NCBI GenBank assembly: GCA_021324115.1
Contig: JAJPJS010000002.1
Coordinates: forward strand, 28,613 to 92,612
Length of the DNA stretch: 64,000 nucleotides
Direction: 5' to 3'
Source: Nitrososphaerota archaeon
Lineage (GTDB): Archaea; Thermoproteota; Nitrososphaeria; Conexivisphaerales; DTJL01
Made by a program: the position numbers and the translations under genes. Positions 42,294-51,397 of this stretch are shown here, piece by piece; the stretch's first letter is position 1; the number at the start of each line of letters is the position of its first letter. Under the pieces are notes generated by a model. It ran no database searches. It was not told the DNA's origin and saw only the letters and a list, made by a program, of their open reading frames with translations.

Positions 42294-43028
42294 TTGACGG
42301 TTGAGGATAGAATCAAGCAAAACATCAAGAAAAAGAATCATCTCCTGTTCTCTTTAGTTGATACAGAAAATATATCTGATCTTTCAGATCTCGTAACTAA
42401 CCTCGAAGCATCCAACGTAGACGCCATACTGGTGGGAGGTAGCACCATTGCAGATCAAGTTCATCTTGACAATGCTGTGAAGATTATCAAATCACGGACA
42501 TCGATGCCTGTGATATTATTTCCTGGTAACATCACTGGAATATCACGTCATGCAGATGCTATATTATTCAGTTCACTGCTCAATTCCAATGATCCATATT
42601 TCTTGATTGGTGCTCAGGCTATAGCTTCTCATACTGTTTGGAAATATAAGCTGGAAGCTATCCCAATGGCTTATTTGATCGCTGGCGAAGGAGTTAGTGC
42701 GGGTTTTATTGGTAACGCCAGAATATTTCCGAAAGAGAAACCAGAATTAATTGTTGCATATGCGTTAGCTGCACAATATTTAGGCATGAGATTTCTGTAT
42801 TTAGAGGCCGGTTCCGGTGCGAGAAAATCGATTCCACCAAGTGTGATCAAGTTAGTTAGATCATATTACAATGGAATAATGATAGTAGGCGGTGGTATTC
42901 GAAACCCTGAAACTGCAAAAGCGGTAGCAAATGCGGGAGCCGATATAATTGTAGTGGGAAATCTGTTGGAAACCTCAGATTATTTCCCAAAGCTTAAAAA
43001 TATATCAAATGCAATTCACTCGCATTAA
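42294..43028 (+). CDS. Geranylgeranylglyceryl phosphate synthase (PcrB/GGGPS family)
   Basis: 244 residues, TIM barrel with NVDAILVGGSTIADQ, MPVILFPGNITGISRHADAILFSSLLNS, IPMAYLIAGEGVSAGFIG, RFLYLEAGSGARKSIP and the phosphate-binding VGGGIRNPETAKAVANAGADIIVVG. Joins geranylgeranyl diphosphate to sn-glycerol-1-phosphate, the first committed step of archaeal ether lipids. TTG start at 42294. Between elf1 and DP2 on the same strand with short gaps, so probably one transcript. Confidence 0.93.
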   Translation: MTVEDRIKQNIKKKNHLLFSLVDTENISDLSDLVTNLEASNVDAILVGGSTIADQVHLDNAVKIIKSRTSMPVILFPGNITGISRHADAILFSSLLNSNDPYFLIGAQAIASHTVWKYKLEAIPMAYLIAGEGVSAGFIGNARIFPKEKPELIVAYALAAQYLGMRFLYLEAGSGARKSIPPSVIKLVRSYYNGIMIVGGGIRNPETAKAVANAGADIIVVGNLLETSDYFPKLKNISNAIHSH

Positions 43029-43053
43029 AAGACATTTTTCATGGTAATAATAC

Positions 43054-46000
43054 ATGACTTCTCCTTTAATCAATGGGTTAACAGATTACCTCAAATCTAT
43101 AGAATCGAACTTCAATGACAGTTTATCGGTTGCTTCCAATAGCAGATCTAAAGGGTATGATCCAACGCTTCGCGTAGAAGTTCAAATAGTTAGACCTGAT
43201 TATTATGACATTATAAACAAACCTGCATCTGAATTGAGAAATATAGACAATCATTCTGTATCTATTTTAAATTTCTATAAATCAGCTTTGTTAATGTCAA
43301 TTAACGAAGCTAAAAAAACATTTGGATTCATCGAACCAATAAACGATTATATCAATAGAACTCTAAAATATGGTTTAAATCTAATCACAAACGACCAACA
43401 AATATATGAAACAAATATAGTCAATTTTTCAATAGAGAAAGATCAACATGGAAATGAATACTTCGTTATTACATTTAACCAAGCAACACATTATCTGACA
43501 AGTTACCAAATTGTTTTTATATTATTGTTGGGAAATGAACTCAGAAAAATTATAGGTTTAGGTAAAACCATAAGTAAATATGATGATATACTAATTAATC
43601 TTATAATCAAAAAGATAATGTATACAGAAGCGATAGGTGAGTTAAGATATGAAACTGACAGTTCCAAGATAACTACTATCCTACAAAATTTACCAATTTA
43701 TTTGGTTGAAAGGCCAAATGATATAACAAATGAAACTGAGGTGGATACTGATCGTTTTAATCATTATGATGTTGATTTAGCAAAAATAATCAGCGACATA
43801 ATACTTAACAAATCCAGATTCTTGTTAAGGCTAGCACATTCCGTTGATATCATTGATTGGGATTGGATATCACCGTTTAGCAACTCACCTTATAAAAGAA
43901 ATCAAAACTACATCAAGAAAGCTATTACCTTAGCTGAATCAACTGAAGGCGCTTTTCGGTTAGTGTATGGTAAATCACAAAATACGACAGCAGATACAAT
44001 AGGGATCCACCCTTCAATTGTGGAATTGTTCAACAGCATCCTGACTCCTGGGAGTTTGGTCTTCGTTTCCGGGCTTGGTTACTTTACTGTATCAATAGTG
44101 GACACTTTGGAACCGCCACTGATTAAACTCACCTCGGGGAGCGTAATATATGCAAGAACACCACAAATCATTCGTCAATTCCGGGACCAAATCGAAAGAA
44201 TAATTCAATTTGGCGAAATATTAGTTCCTCCTGTCAGAGTTATGTTGCAGGAAAAATCTATCCCTCAATCTACTTACAGCCTAAACGAATGGATTTATGA
44301 ATTAAAAAGTAACCTGCCAAAGATAACGATCAATCATGATCTGGATTCACAATTGGAGTTAAGCGATTTAATAAATTATACAAAGAAACCGGAATCAATC
44401 AAGCTGAGCTTTGAGCAAGCATTACTTATTTCAAAATCCTTAGATATTCCACTGATGCCAAAATACAATCTAAGTTGGAATTTAATCAAAATAGATGAAT
44501 TGGATAGTTTGATTGAAAAGATTTCTCACAATAAAAACACTGTATTTAATGATTCCATAGTACTTCCTGCAAATGAGGAAACAATCTCTATTCTAGAAAG
44601 GTTGGGTGTCGAATTTTCGCTTGAAGAAAATAAATTGACAATCAAAAAACCCTATTGCGAAGTTCTAACAAAGCTTTCCAACTTAGAGCATAAAGATCAA
44701 TTATCAACAAACTTAACAGATACGTTAGACTATGTCAAAAGCATATTTGGTTGCAAGATAAATGACAAGGTTGGTCATGACGTTGGTCTTTCTATTATAA
44801 TACAAAAGGATATTCTAGCACAACAAAAGAAGACTTTACCACACGTTTTGTTCCCAATTAAAAACAAATCAAGTAACATTAATGATATTATTTCTTATTG
44901 TAAGATGCCGTATCCACAAGAATTTAGACTAAGAAAATGCAGTGATTGCAATAGACTATCGCCTTACTTAACATGTCCCTTCTGTGAAGGAAAAAGTATA
45001 GAAGTATACTTTTGCACCAAATGCAAGGCATATCAACAAGATATCGAATGTAAAACATGTGGAAATACAACCGAAAAGACACATAACGAATTGATTGATT
45101 GGAAGGCTATCATGGAGAATGCAATTCAAAAGCTCCAAGTTCAACCTTATGCTCCTCTGAGGGGAGTTAATAGAAGTAAGTGGAATTTGCAATTTACTGA
45201 AAGATTAGAAAAAGGGATACTTCGTCAACGTAATAATTTGGTAGTTGCTAGAGATGGTACTGTAAAATTCACTATTATAAATTCTCCTTTGGTGTCTTTT
45301 TCACCGAAACAGATTGCTACCGATGTTAGTACCTTGAGGAATCTGGGTTATAACAAAGACATGGACGGTGAACCTCTGGAGCATGATGACCAATTTATAC
45401 TGATTAAACCTCAAGATGTAGTAATTCCATTCTATTTAGCAGATCAATTGAGAAAAGTCGCCGATTACATAGATGAAATGCTGGTAAAAGTTTATGGAGT
45501 TTCACCTTATTACAACATAAAAACCTTAAACGATCTAATTGGGAAACTCATCATTGGTCAATCACAAAGAAGAACTTTCGGATTGCTTGGTCGGATAATT
45601 GGCTTCACAGAGGCAAACGTCTGTTTTGCGCATCCAGTTTGGCATGAAAATAAGGGAAGTAATTGCAGAGGTCGATCCGATTATGTAATGTTATTATTAG
45701 ATTCTTTAATTAATTTTTCCAATGAATATATGGAAATTGCAAGTCCGGATAAAATCGGTACGTTGCAATCGTTGCGTATTTTTGTAACACCTCATTCGAT
45801 GCGCGCTTTGCAAATAGCTGATTTGATCTATAGCCCTAACCTAAATCTCAAGAACGAAAATACCGTTAAAGAGGATTTAGAAAGTGTTAGGAATAACATA
45901 AATTCTATTTTGAATCTCGTTCCCCCCATAACAACATTCTCCTCTACATTAACAGGAGGTCAAAATAGATCATCAACGACAACAGAAATGAATGATTTAG

Positions 46001-46380
46001 ACATCATTAATGCACAAATCAAGATAGCTCGCATCTCATCTTCTATGAACTTACAACAAATCAGCTATAATCTACTTACGAGACGTCTGATACCACTTAC
46101 GTCAAACATCATCAAAAATTACACTAATCAAAGGTTTAGATGCAAAAATTGTGGAAGGAATTATAGAAGACTTACATTAGGCGGTTTGTGTTTGTTCTGT
46201 GAGAAGAAATTACAACCAACTTACACAGTGAGTTATATAGAAAAATATGTGGAAACCATGAACACATTAGCTTCAAATGTAACAGACCCTTCAGTTCAGG
46301 AGATTGTCAAATTGATTAAAGATAACTTTGATTTATTGTTCTATGGAAGAAAACAAACAACATTGTCAGACTATACTTGA
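43054..46380 (+). CDS. polC: DNA polymerase D large subunit DP2, catalytic aspartates lost
   Basis: 1108 residues without stop codons or frameshifts, somewhat shorter than usual DP2 (about 1200-1270 without inteins). Recognisable blocks: N-terminal SIESNFNDSL..., zinc fingers LRKCSDCNRLSPYLTCPFC and YFCTKCKAYQ..ECKTCGN, EKGILRQRNNLVVARDGTVKF, PKQIATDVSTLRNLGYNKDMDGEPL, KVYGVSPYYNI, LLGRIIGFTEANVCFAHPVWH, VMLLLDSLINFS and a C-terminal zinc module (CKNCGRNYRR...LCLFCEKK). The invariant active-site NCDGDED is NCRGRSD, and the next conserved segment (KRGG..DAPLV) has diverged. Probably catalytically inactive but structurally kept. Confidence 0.9.
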   Translation: MTSPLINGLTDYLKSIESNFNDSLSVASNSRSKGYDPTLRVEVQIVRPDYYDIINKPASELRNIDNHSVSILNFYKSALLMSINEAKKTFGFIEPINDYINRTLKYGLNLITNDQQIYETNIVNFSIEKDQHGNEYFVITFNQATHYLTSYQIVFILLLGNELRKIIGLGKTISKYDDILINLIIKKIMYTEAIGELRYETDSSKITTILQNLPIYLVERPNDITNETEVDTDRFNHYDVDLAKIISDIILNKSRFLLRLAHSVDIIDWDWISPFSNSPYKRNQNYIKKAITLAESTEGAFRLVYGKSQNTTADTIGIHPSIVELFNSILTPGSLVFVSGLGYFTVSIVDTLEPPLIKLTSGSVIYARTPQIIRQFRDQIERIIQFGEILVPPVRVMLQEKSIPQSTYSLNEWIYELKSNLPKITINHDLDSQLELSDLINYTKKPESIKLSFEQALLISKSLDIPLMPKYNLSWNLIKIDELDSLIEKISHNKNTVFNDSIVLPANEETISILERLGVEFSLEENKLTIKKPYCEVLTKLSNLEHKDQLSTNLTDTLDYVKSIFGCKINDKVGHDVGLSIIIQKDILAQQKKTLPHVLFPIKNKSSNINDIISYCKMPYPQEFRLRKCSDCNRLSPYLTCPFCEGKSIEVYFCTKCKAYQQDIECKTCGNTTEKTHNELIDWKAIMENAIQKLQVQPYAPLRGVNRSKWNLQFTERLEKGILRQRNNLVVARDGTVKFTIINSPLVSFSPKQIATDVSTLRNLGYNKDMDGEPLEHDDQFILIKPQDVVIPFYLADQLRKVADYIDEMLVKVYGVSPYYNIKTLNDLIGKLIIGQSQRRTFGLLGRIIGFTEANVCFAHPVWHENKGSNCRGRSDYVMLLLDSLINFSNEYMEIASPDKIGTLQSLRIFVTPHSMRALQIADLIYSPNLNLKNENTVKEDLESVRNNINSILNLVPPITTFSSTLTGGQNRSSTTTEMNDLDIINAQIKIARISSSMNLQQISYNLLTRRLIPLTSNIIKNYTNQRFRCKNCGRNYRRLTLGGLCLFCEKKLQPTYTVSYIEKYVETMNTLASNVTDPSVQEIVKLIKDNFDLLFYGRKQTTLSDYT

Positions 46381-47729
46381 ATTCCTTAATTTATAATAAC
46401 TGTATGCTCCCTGCTCATCAAAAGTATATTTCACAGTTCTGAATCTATTTCGCATCTGTCTAACTTCATTGGCGATAATAGAGGGGTCTTTGTGTTTGAT
46501 GATTAGATCCCGTATATAATCCGCTATAATTCTCATGTCCTCTTTAACCATGCCTAGCCTTGTGAGCTCTTGAACTCCAAATCGCAACCCGCCAGGATTA
46601 TCAAAATGACGACCCGCTTTGATATCATCATGGATCATATTACGGTTAACTATGATGTTTGCTTGTTCCAACAGTTTTTCTAGTTTCCCGCCTCCACCAT
46701 ACTCAGAAATATCAATGATGACTTGGTGAGATTTCGTGTAGCCAGCCTTTTCGCCTAACACTTTGAAACCATTAGCGGCTAACTGAACTGCGAATTCATG
46801 AGCATTTTCTATGATTTGAGAAGCATAATCCTTGCCATATGCAAGCATCTCATTGAAAACTACAGCTTTACCTGCAACAGAATGCAGATGATGATTAGAT
46901 AGATTGCTTGGAAACGCAGCCTTCTTTAGTTGATCTGCATATCTCGCCCACGATAGAACGATACCGCCTTGGGGTCCAGGTAGCGTTTTATGTGTACTGC
47001 CAGTCACAACTTCCGCCCCCTCACGTAACGGATCTTGGAACCTGTTACCAGCTATCAAACCTAATACGTGAGCGGAGTCATACATCACAACAGTACCATA
47101 AGATTTGAAGAACGACTCGAGCTCTTTTACAGGATGAGGAAATAAAAATACAGATGCACCAAAAATAGCCAATTTCGGGGTTTTATTACTCTTGGCAAGT
47201 TTTTCTACCTTTAATTTCGTAGAGTCAACATCTATATTCATCATTTCTTCATCAAAACTGAAATATTGAACATCCAGACCACGTACGGCGCCTGCAGTTC
47301 CTCCCAGCTCAAGCTTTCCATATGATATGTGACCGCCATTAGGGATGGATAACGCCAACACCGTATCGCCAGGTTTCGTAAATGCTGTGTAAGCGATTAA
47401 ATTAGAATTGACTCCAGAAACAGGACGAACGTCTACAAATTCTGCATTAAATAGACGTTTACCGGATTCAATGGCCAGATTTTCTACTTTATCAAGGTAG
47501 GTGCAACCAGCATAGACTCTTTCACCGGGCCAACCATGCAGAAGCCAAACTGAAGTGTGGCTTTTTCTGCGTACCGGTTACCAAAATCTGATGCCAGTGC
47601 CTCTTTAACGGCTGCACTTGTCACATTTTCTGATGCAATCATTGGAAGACTTTCGTTGAACCATTGATGATGAAGTGATAGTTGTTCGAATATTTTCTTA
47701 TACATTACGTCAGGCGATTCTTCATACAT
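46366..47729 (-). CDS. glyA: Serine hydroxymethyltransferase, gene split by a 29-nt BHB intron
   Basis: PLP enzyme interconverting serine and glycine with tetrahydro-pterin carriers. Exon 1 (47729-47565) starts [12 protein letters not shown] and runs through [20 protein letters not shown] to GNRYAE; exon 2 (47535-46366) continues [20 protein letters not shown], then [30 protein letters not shown] and the PLP lysine [12 protein letters not shown]. Spliced length is 1335 nt, 444 residues, full family length and in one frame. Unspliced, exon 1 runs into TAG after VAPTLIK. The 14-bp overlap with the DP2 3' end is tail to tail. See the intron entry. Confidence 0.9.
47536..47564 (-). other. Probable bulge-helix-bulge intron in glyA mRNA
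   Basis: The 29 nt between GNRYAE and GWPGE codons. Fold: central 4-bp helix GCAG (exon) with CTGC (intron), 3-nt bulge AAA on the 5' strand, inner helix AAGCC/GGCTT with a 12-nt loop, 3-nt bulge ATG on the 3' strand. This is the same geometry as the tRNA introns in this window. Cutting after the second base of each bulge joins GCAGAA to GGTTGG and restores both frame and a conserved SHMT motif. 29 is not a multiple of three, so the gene needs the excision. Confidence 0.88.
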
Positions 47730-47911
47730 TATACATCGGCCTATAAACAGAAAGGCTTGAATTTTAATCTTACTAGGGAAGATCAGACATAGGATTTTTT
47801 GTAACAACAAACAAGACTAACCAAACCATATCATCAAAACGAGTAGATTCGTGCTCGTACTGGGGGAAAAGCGTAAAAGGAAGCTTTGGGAATGGGTGGA
47901 AGAAGCATTCA

Positions 47912-48097
47912 ATGAGCCAAAAAAAGAAGAAAAACGCTCCATTACCTGCGTCGAGTGCAGGACTTCTTAGGTTCTTCGAAGATGATACCCCTGGTATAAG
48001 GGTTCGACCAGAGTTAACAGTCGGTCTTGGCATCTCATTGATAGCGATTTCGATTTTGTTACTATATTTGGCGTCTATACATGTGCTAGTAACTTGA
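47912..48097 (+). CDS. Preprotein translocase subunit Sec61-beta
   Basis: 61 residues: basic MSQKKKKNAPLP, the family pattern SSAGLLRFFEDDTPGIRVRPELTVGLG, and one C-terminal transmembrane helix (about 37-58). Matches archaeal Sec61-beta (called SecG in archaea), the tail-anchored third subunit of the translocon. The stop overlaps the TTG start of the DUF2070 gene by 4 bp. Confidence 0.93.
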   Translation: MSQKKKKNAPLPASSAGLLRFFEDDTPGIRVRPELTVGLGISLIAISILLLYLASIHVLVT

Positions 48098-49917
48098 CTT
48101 CTGATCAAAAAACAGACGAATCTGATGGGCGAGCCAGCGAAAAGTATACGAAGACATCGAGTGATCTTGTTAGAAATTACAGATTTCTTTTCACACTTCC
48201 ACGCTCAACATGGAAGCTTTACCTTTCAACAATAGTCCTAGCAGGACTCGCATTGATGCTTGAGACATCGAAGGCAGCCTCTTCAGTTAACGGGTTAGCC
48301 GGTATTTTTTTCTCTGGGATTCTCATACAACTGATCTTGATAGAATTTTTTCTCATAATTTTGCGCAGCTCTCCTATCGTTAACAGAAGACGACTAGCTG
48401 GTTCTTTCATGTTTGTGAATCTTATTTGGACATTTTTGGCTCTATCTTCATTGTATATAATCCATAACCCTGAGAGCCTTGTTGCCACGGTATTTTTAAT
48501 TACATGCGTAACATTTTCATTTTCACTATTAATAGTATGGCCATTATTCACACGAAGCTTTTTGATTACGTTTGCTGTTGGTTTGGTCGATTTACTTCCT
48601 CAGTGGATAGTTATTTCCAAAGTAACCAACATACAATTTTACTACTCAACATACTTCATTTCGGTATTCCTTTTAGCGCTTATTTTGGTGATGACTATGA
48701 TAATAACTTTGCACAAAATAAACAACAGTACAAAAGAGAGACTAGGCGATCATTCATTCGACTTCCTTAAAGGATTCATGGATTCGTGGATGAATTCAGA
48801 CTCGAGCCAATTAGAAAGTATGATTTCGAAACAAGGAACAGAAAAAACGGTAAAAACGATCTTATTAGAACTCGTTACAGAAAGCGGAAAGAAGCTATCC
48901 ATTATCATACCATATATTCATCCGGGACCCTTCTACCCCGTAGGTAGTTACGATCTGCCTTCAAAGATAATGTCAAATTTTACCTCCCTCGGGTATGATA
49001 ATTGCTTTGTTTTACATGGTCCGGTAGATCACACATTTAATTTACAATCTAAGCATGATACAGATGAATATGTGCGAAGCCTTAACGTAAATACAATAAA
49101 TGAAAATTTTGGTTACACTCTAGGTCTCCCTATCTGTAAGGATTTCGATTCACACCAATTAATCTCATTGAGATTCGATAATTCTATTCTATTATTCATT
49201 TCTGCCTGGCCTGGTGGATCGGAAGATTATCCTCCTTCATTTACCGAATCAGTTGAAAAATTGATCGATAAGGAAACCAAGATAATAGTGATAGACTCTC
49301 ATAATGCATTAGGTGAAACGCCTGATCAAGATGATGTCAATACAACGATAAAAGCAATCTATGAGGCGATACCAATCGCACAGTCAAATTATACATCAAA
49401 ATTCTATGCATCCTTTTCTTCCATCAGCAAAGCGGAAGCAGCTTTGGGTGATGACGTAGGGACGGGTGGTATAGGTGTATTGTTGATTGAGACAGGAACA
49501 ACGAAAAGTGCATTGGTGGTGGCTGACGCGAATAATGCTACTGCAGAGGTGAAAGATAGATTGAAGCTTGAACTTGTAGCGACAGGTATAGAACTAATAG
49601 AGTTGGCCACTTCAGACACGCATTTTAATGCAACAAGGATTCGCAACGAACGTGGTTATCTTTTATTGGGTGAAAGCACACCACCAGATTACATATCTAA
49701 ACTTGTAGTAGAAGAATGCAAAAAACTTTCCGAAAAGCTCGAGCCTTCAAAATTCAGAACACATGTCTGGACATCAAAAGTAAAAGTGGGTAAAAACAAC
49801 ACCTTTCAAATATTTCGCGATTCAATTCAACGATCAATACGTTATTTGATTTTCGATTTGGTTATATCTGCCATTATAATTTTGTCAGGTTACTTTATAA
49901 TAGGTTTCCTGCTATAA
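48094..49917 (+). CDS. DUF2070 family membrane protein
   Basis: 607 residues. Six to seven transmembrane helices in the first 220 residues and one or two at the extreme C-terminus enclose a large cytosolic domain with IIPYIHPGPFYPVGSYDLPSKI, VLHGPVDHTFNLQSK and ALGDDVGTGGIGVLL. These His/Asp-rich motifs mark DUF2070, an archaea-specific family of unknown function that may be a metal-dependent enzyme. Coupled by overlapping start/stop with Sec61-beta, a linkage seen in other archaea, which hints at a role near secretion. Confidence 0.85.
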   Translation: MTSDQKTDESDGRASEKYTKTSSDLVRNYRFLFTLPRSTWKLYLSTIVLAGLALMLETSKAASSVNGLAGIFFSGILIQLILIEFFLIILRSSPIVNRRRLAGSFMFVNLIWTFLALSSLYIIHNPESLVATVFLITCVTFSFSLLIVWPLFTRSFLITFAVGLVDLLPQWIVISKVTNIQFYYSTYFISVFLLALILVMTMIITLHKINNSTKERLGDHSFDFLKGFMDSWMNSDSSQLESMISKQGTEKTVKTILLELVTESGKKLSIIIPYIHPGPFYPVGSYDLPSKIMSNFTSLGYDNCFVLHGPVDHTFNLQSKHDTDEYVRSLNVNTINENFGYTLGLPICKDFDSHQLISLRFDNSILLFISAWPGGSEDYPPSFTESVEKLIDKETKIIVIDSHNALGETPDQDDVNTTIKAIYEAIPIAQSNYTSKFYASFSSISKAEAALGDDVGTGGIGVLLIETGTTKSALVVADANNATAEVKDRLKLELVATGIELIELATSDTHFNATRIRNERGYLLLGESTPPDYISKLVVEECKKLSEKLEPSKFRTHVWTSKVKVGKNNTFQIFRDSIQRSIRYLIFDLVISAIIILSGYFIIGFLL

Positions 49918-49960
49918 ACGCAATAAATTGATATAAACAGCCCATATTATAATTAGTTGT

Positions 49961-51397
49961 TTGCTGGACGAACGCCTCGAGAGGGTCATAAGGGACATAC
50001 TGGAAAAGAAACCTGAATTCACCAAAGATCAATTAATGAAAATGATTGAACAGAAAAGAGCAAGCGTTGGTTCTGGCTATCTTTCATCCATTGGTGCAGC
50101 ATTGTTAGTAGCTGACGACCTCAACCTTGATGTATCTCGTATTGAACAAAGACAATATAGACTAAGAGACATAGTTCCAGGTCTCAACGGCGTATCGGTG
50201 ACGTGCTATTTTTTAAAATCTTCATCAATAAAGGAATTTACACGCAAAGACGGAACGATTTCTACGTATCGCCGTTCACTCATATTTGATGATGGTTTAA
50301 TCTTTAGGGCCCTCGAGTGGGATGTCACACAGCCTAACAATAGGATTCAGTTTTCTCCTGGAGAACCAATTATAATCAAGAACGTCTTAACACGAGTAGG
50401 ACGTGACGGGAAGGTAGAACTTCACATGAACTCTCAGTCCGATATTTTATTAGATAACGAGCGGAAGCCTGAATCTCTTGACACGATTACTCATGATATA
50501 TCAATCATTACAAAACCAGAAACATCTCAAGTCATAACAGGCATCATAGAACAGATTCCAACCATAATCACTTTCACGAAAAGGGACGGCAAAAAAGGTA
50601 AGGCTTTGCAATTCAATTTGGTTAGCAAATTCCGTAGCGAAATCAAGAGAAGGGTAATAATTTGGTCAGTCGAGGACAAACTTGAGAAACTATTATCAGC
50701 TGGGATGAAGATCAGACTGGTTGACATAGATTCCAGACTATCATCGAAAAATGAAATCGAATTTCACGGCAGTGAACAAACATTATGTGAGATTCTTGAG
50801 ACAAACGTTCCCGTCACAAATACAAAAGAAAACAACAACAAATTCTACTTAATATCAGTTGGACCTCAATTGGAAGGCTCCGATAGGCGGACTGCGTTGT
50901 TGTCTGATACGAACAACTTCTATACGCTAACTCTATCCGGTAAATTAATTGAACTGTTCACCCAAATTACTATAGGAGACATATTGGAGATGACAAATTA
51001 CGTGATAAAGGACGGACAGATATTTGTATCATATTCACCTGATAATATAAAAATAGTTGGAAGCGATGAGCAATACATCTCTCACGCTTTTCGAAAGATT
51101 GATTCTATTGTCAATGAGCAACAGCCTTGTATTATAGAAGCCGTAGCCCTTTCGAAGGCAGCTGAAAAGGTAGTCAACACGAAAAATGGGAAGGTATTGC
51201 AAATCACGCAGTTGATGCTAGGTGATGAAACTGGGGAAATCGAGATCTCTGGTTGGGGAAGATATGGAAGTCAACTGAATGGGATAATGCCTGGAACTAG
51301 ACTGTTGATATATGGCGCAGTACCAATTCGTAGTACTGATGGAATGACGAGGTTGCAATGCAAAGAATACACACAGATCAAGAGGATTACTGTCTAG
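49961..51397 (+). CDS. Replication protein A-like single-stranded DNA-binding protein
   Basis: 478 residues with repeated OB-folds: one at about 68-170 (LRDIVPGLNGVSVTCYFLKSSSIKEF..RKDGTISTYRRSLIFDDG), a second at about 195-275 and a C-terminal one at about 390-475 (IIEAVALSKAAEKVV...LGDETGEIEISGWGRYG). N-terminal helical segment (DERLERVIRDILEKKPEFTKDQLMKMIEQK) as in archaeal RPA. No zinc finger seen. TTG start at 49961. Convergent with Lhr by 4 bp. Confidence 0.8.
   Translation: MLDERLERVIRDILEKKPEFTKDQLMKMIEQKRASVGSGYLSSIGAALLVADDLNLDVSRIEQRQYRLRDIVPGLNGVSVTCYFLKSSSIKEFTRKDGTISTYRRSLIFDDGLIFRALEWDVTQPNNRIQFSPGEPIIIKNVLTRVGRDGKVELHMNSQSDILLDNERKPESLDTITHDISIITKPETSQVITGIIEQIPTIITFTKRDGKKGKALQFNLVSKFRSEIKRRVIIWSVEDKLEKLLSAGMKIRLVDIDSRLSSKNEIEFHGSEQTLCEILETNVPVTNTKENNNKFYLISVGPQLEGSDRRTALLSDTNNFYTLTLSGKLIELFTQITIGDILEMTNYVIKDGQIFVSYSPDNIKIVGSDEQYISHAFRKIDSIVNEQQPCIIEAVALSKAAEKVVNTKNGKVLQITQLMLGDETGEIEISGWGRYGSQLNGIMPGTRLLIYGAVPIRSTDGMTRLQCKEYTQIKRITV

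Noticed and set aside
46366-47810. glyA as a frameshifted pseudogene or two separate ORFs (47484-47810 and 46366-47361)
   Set aside because: The disruption is a 29-nt insert with full BHB geometry, and its removal restores the conserved sequence exactly; a random indel would not do this.
47773-48108. 111-aa minus-strand ORF opposite Sec61-beta
   Set aside because: It is antisense to a well-identified Sec61-beta gene and has no similarity of its own.
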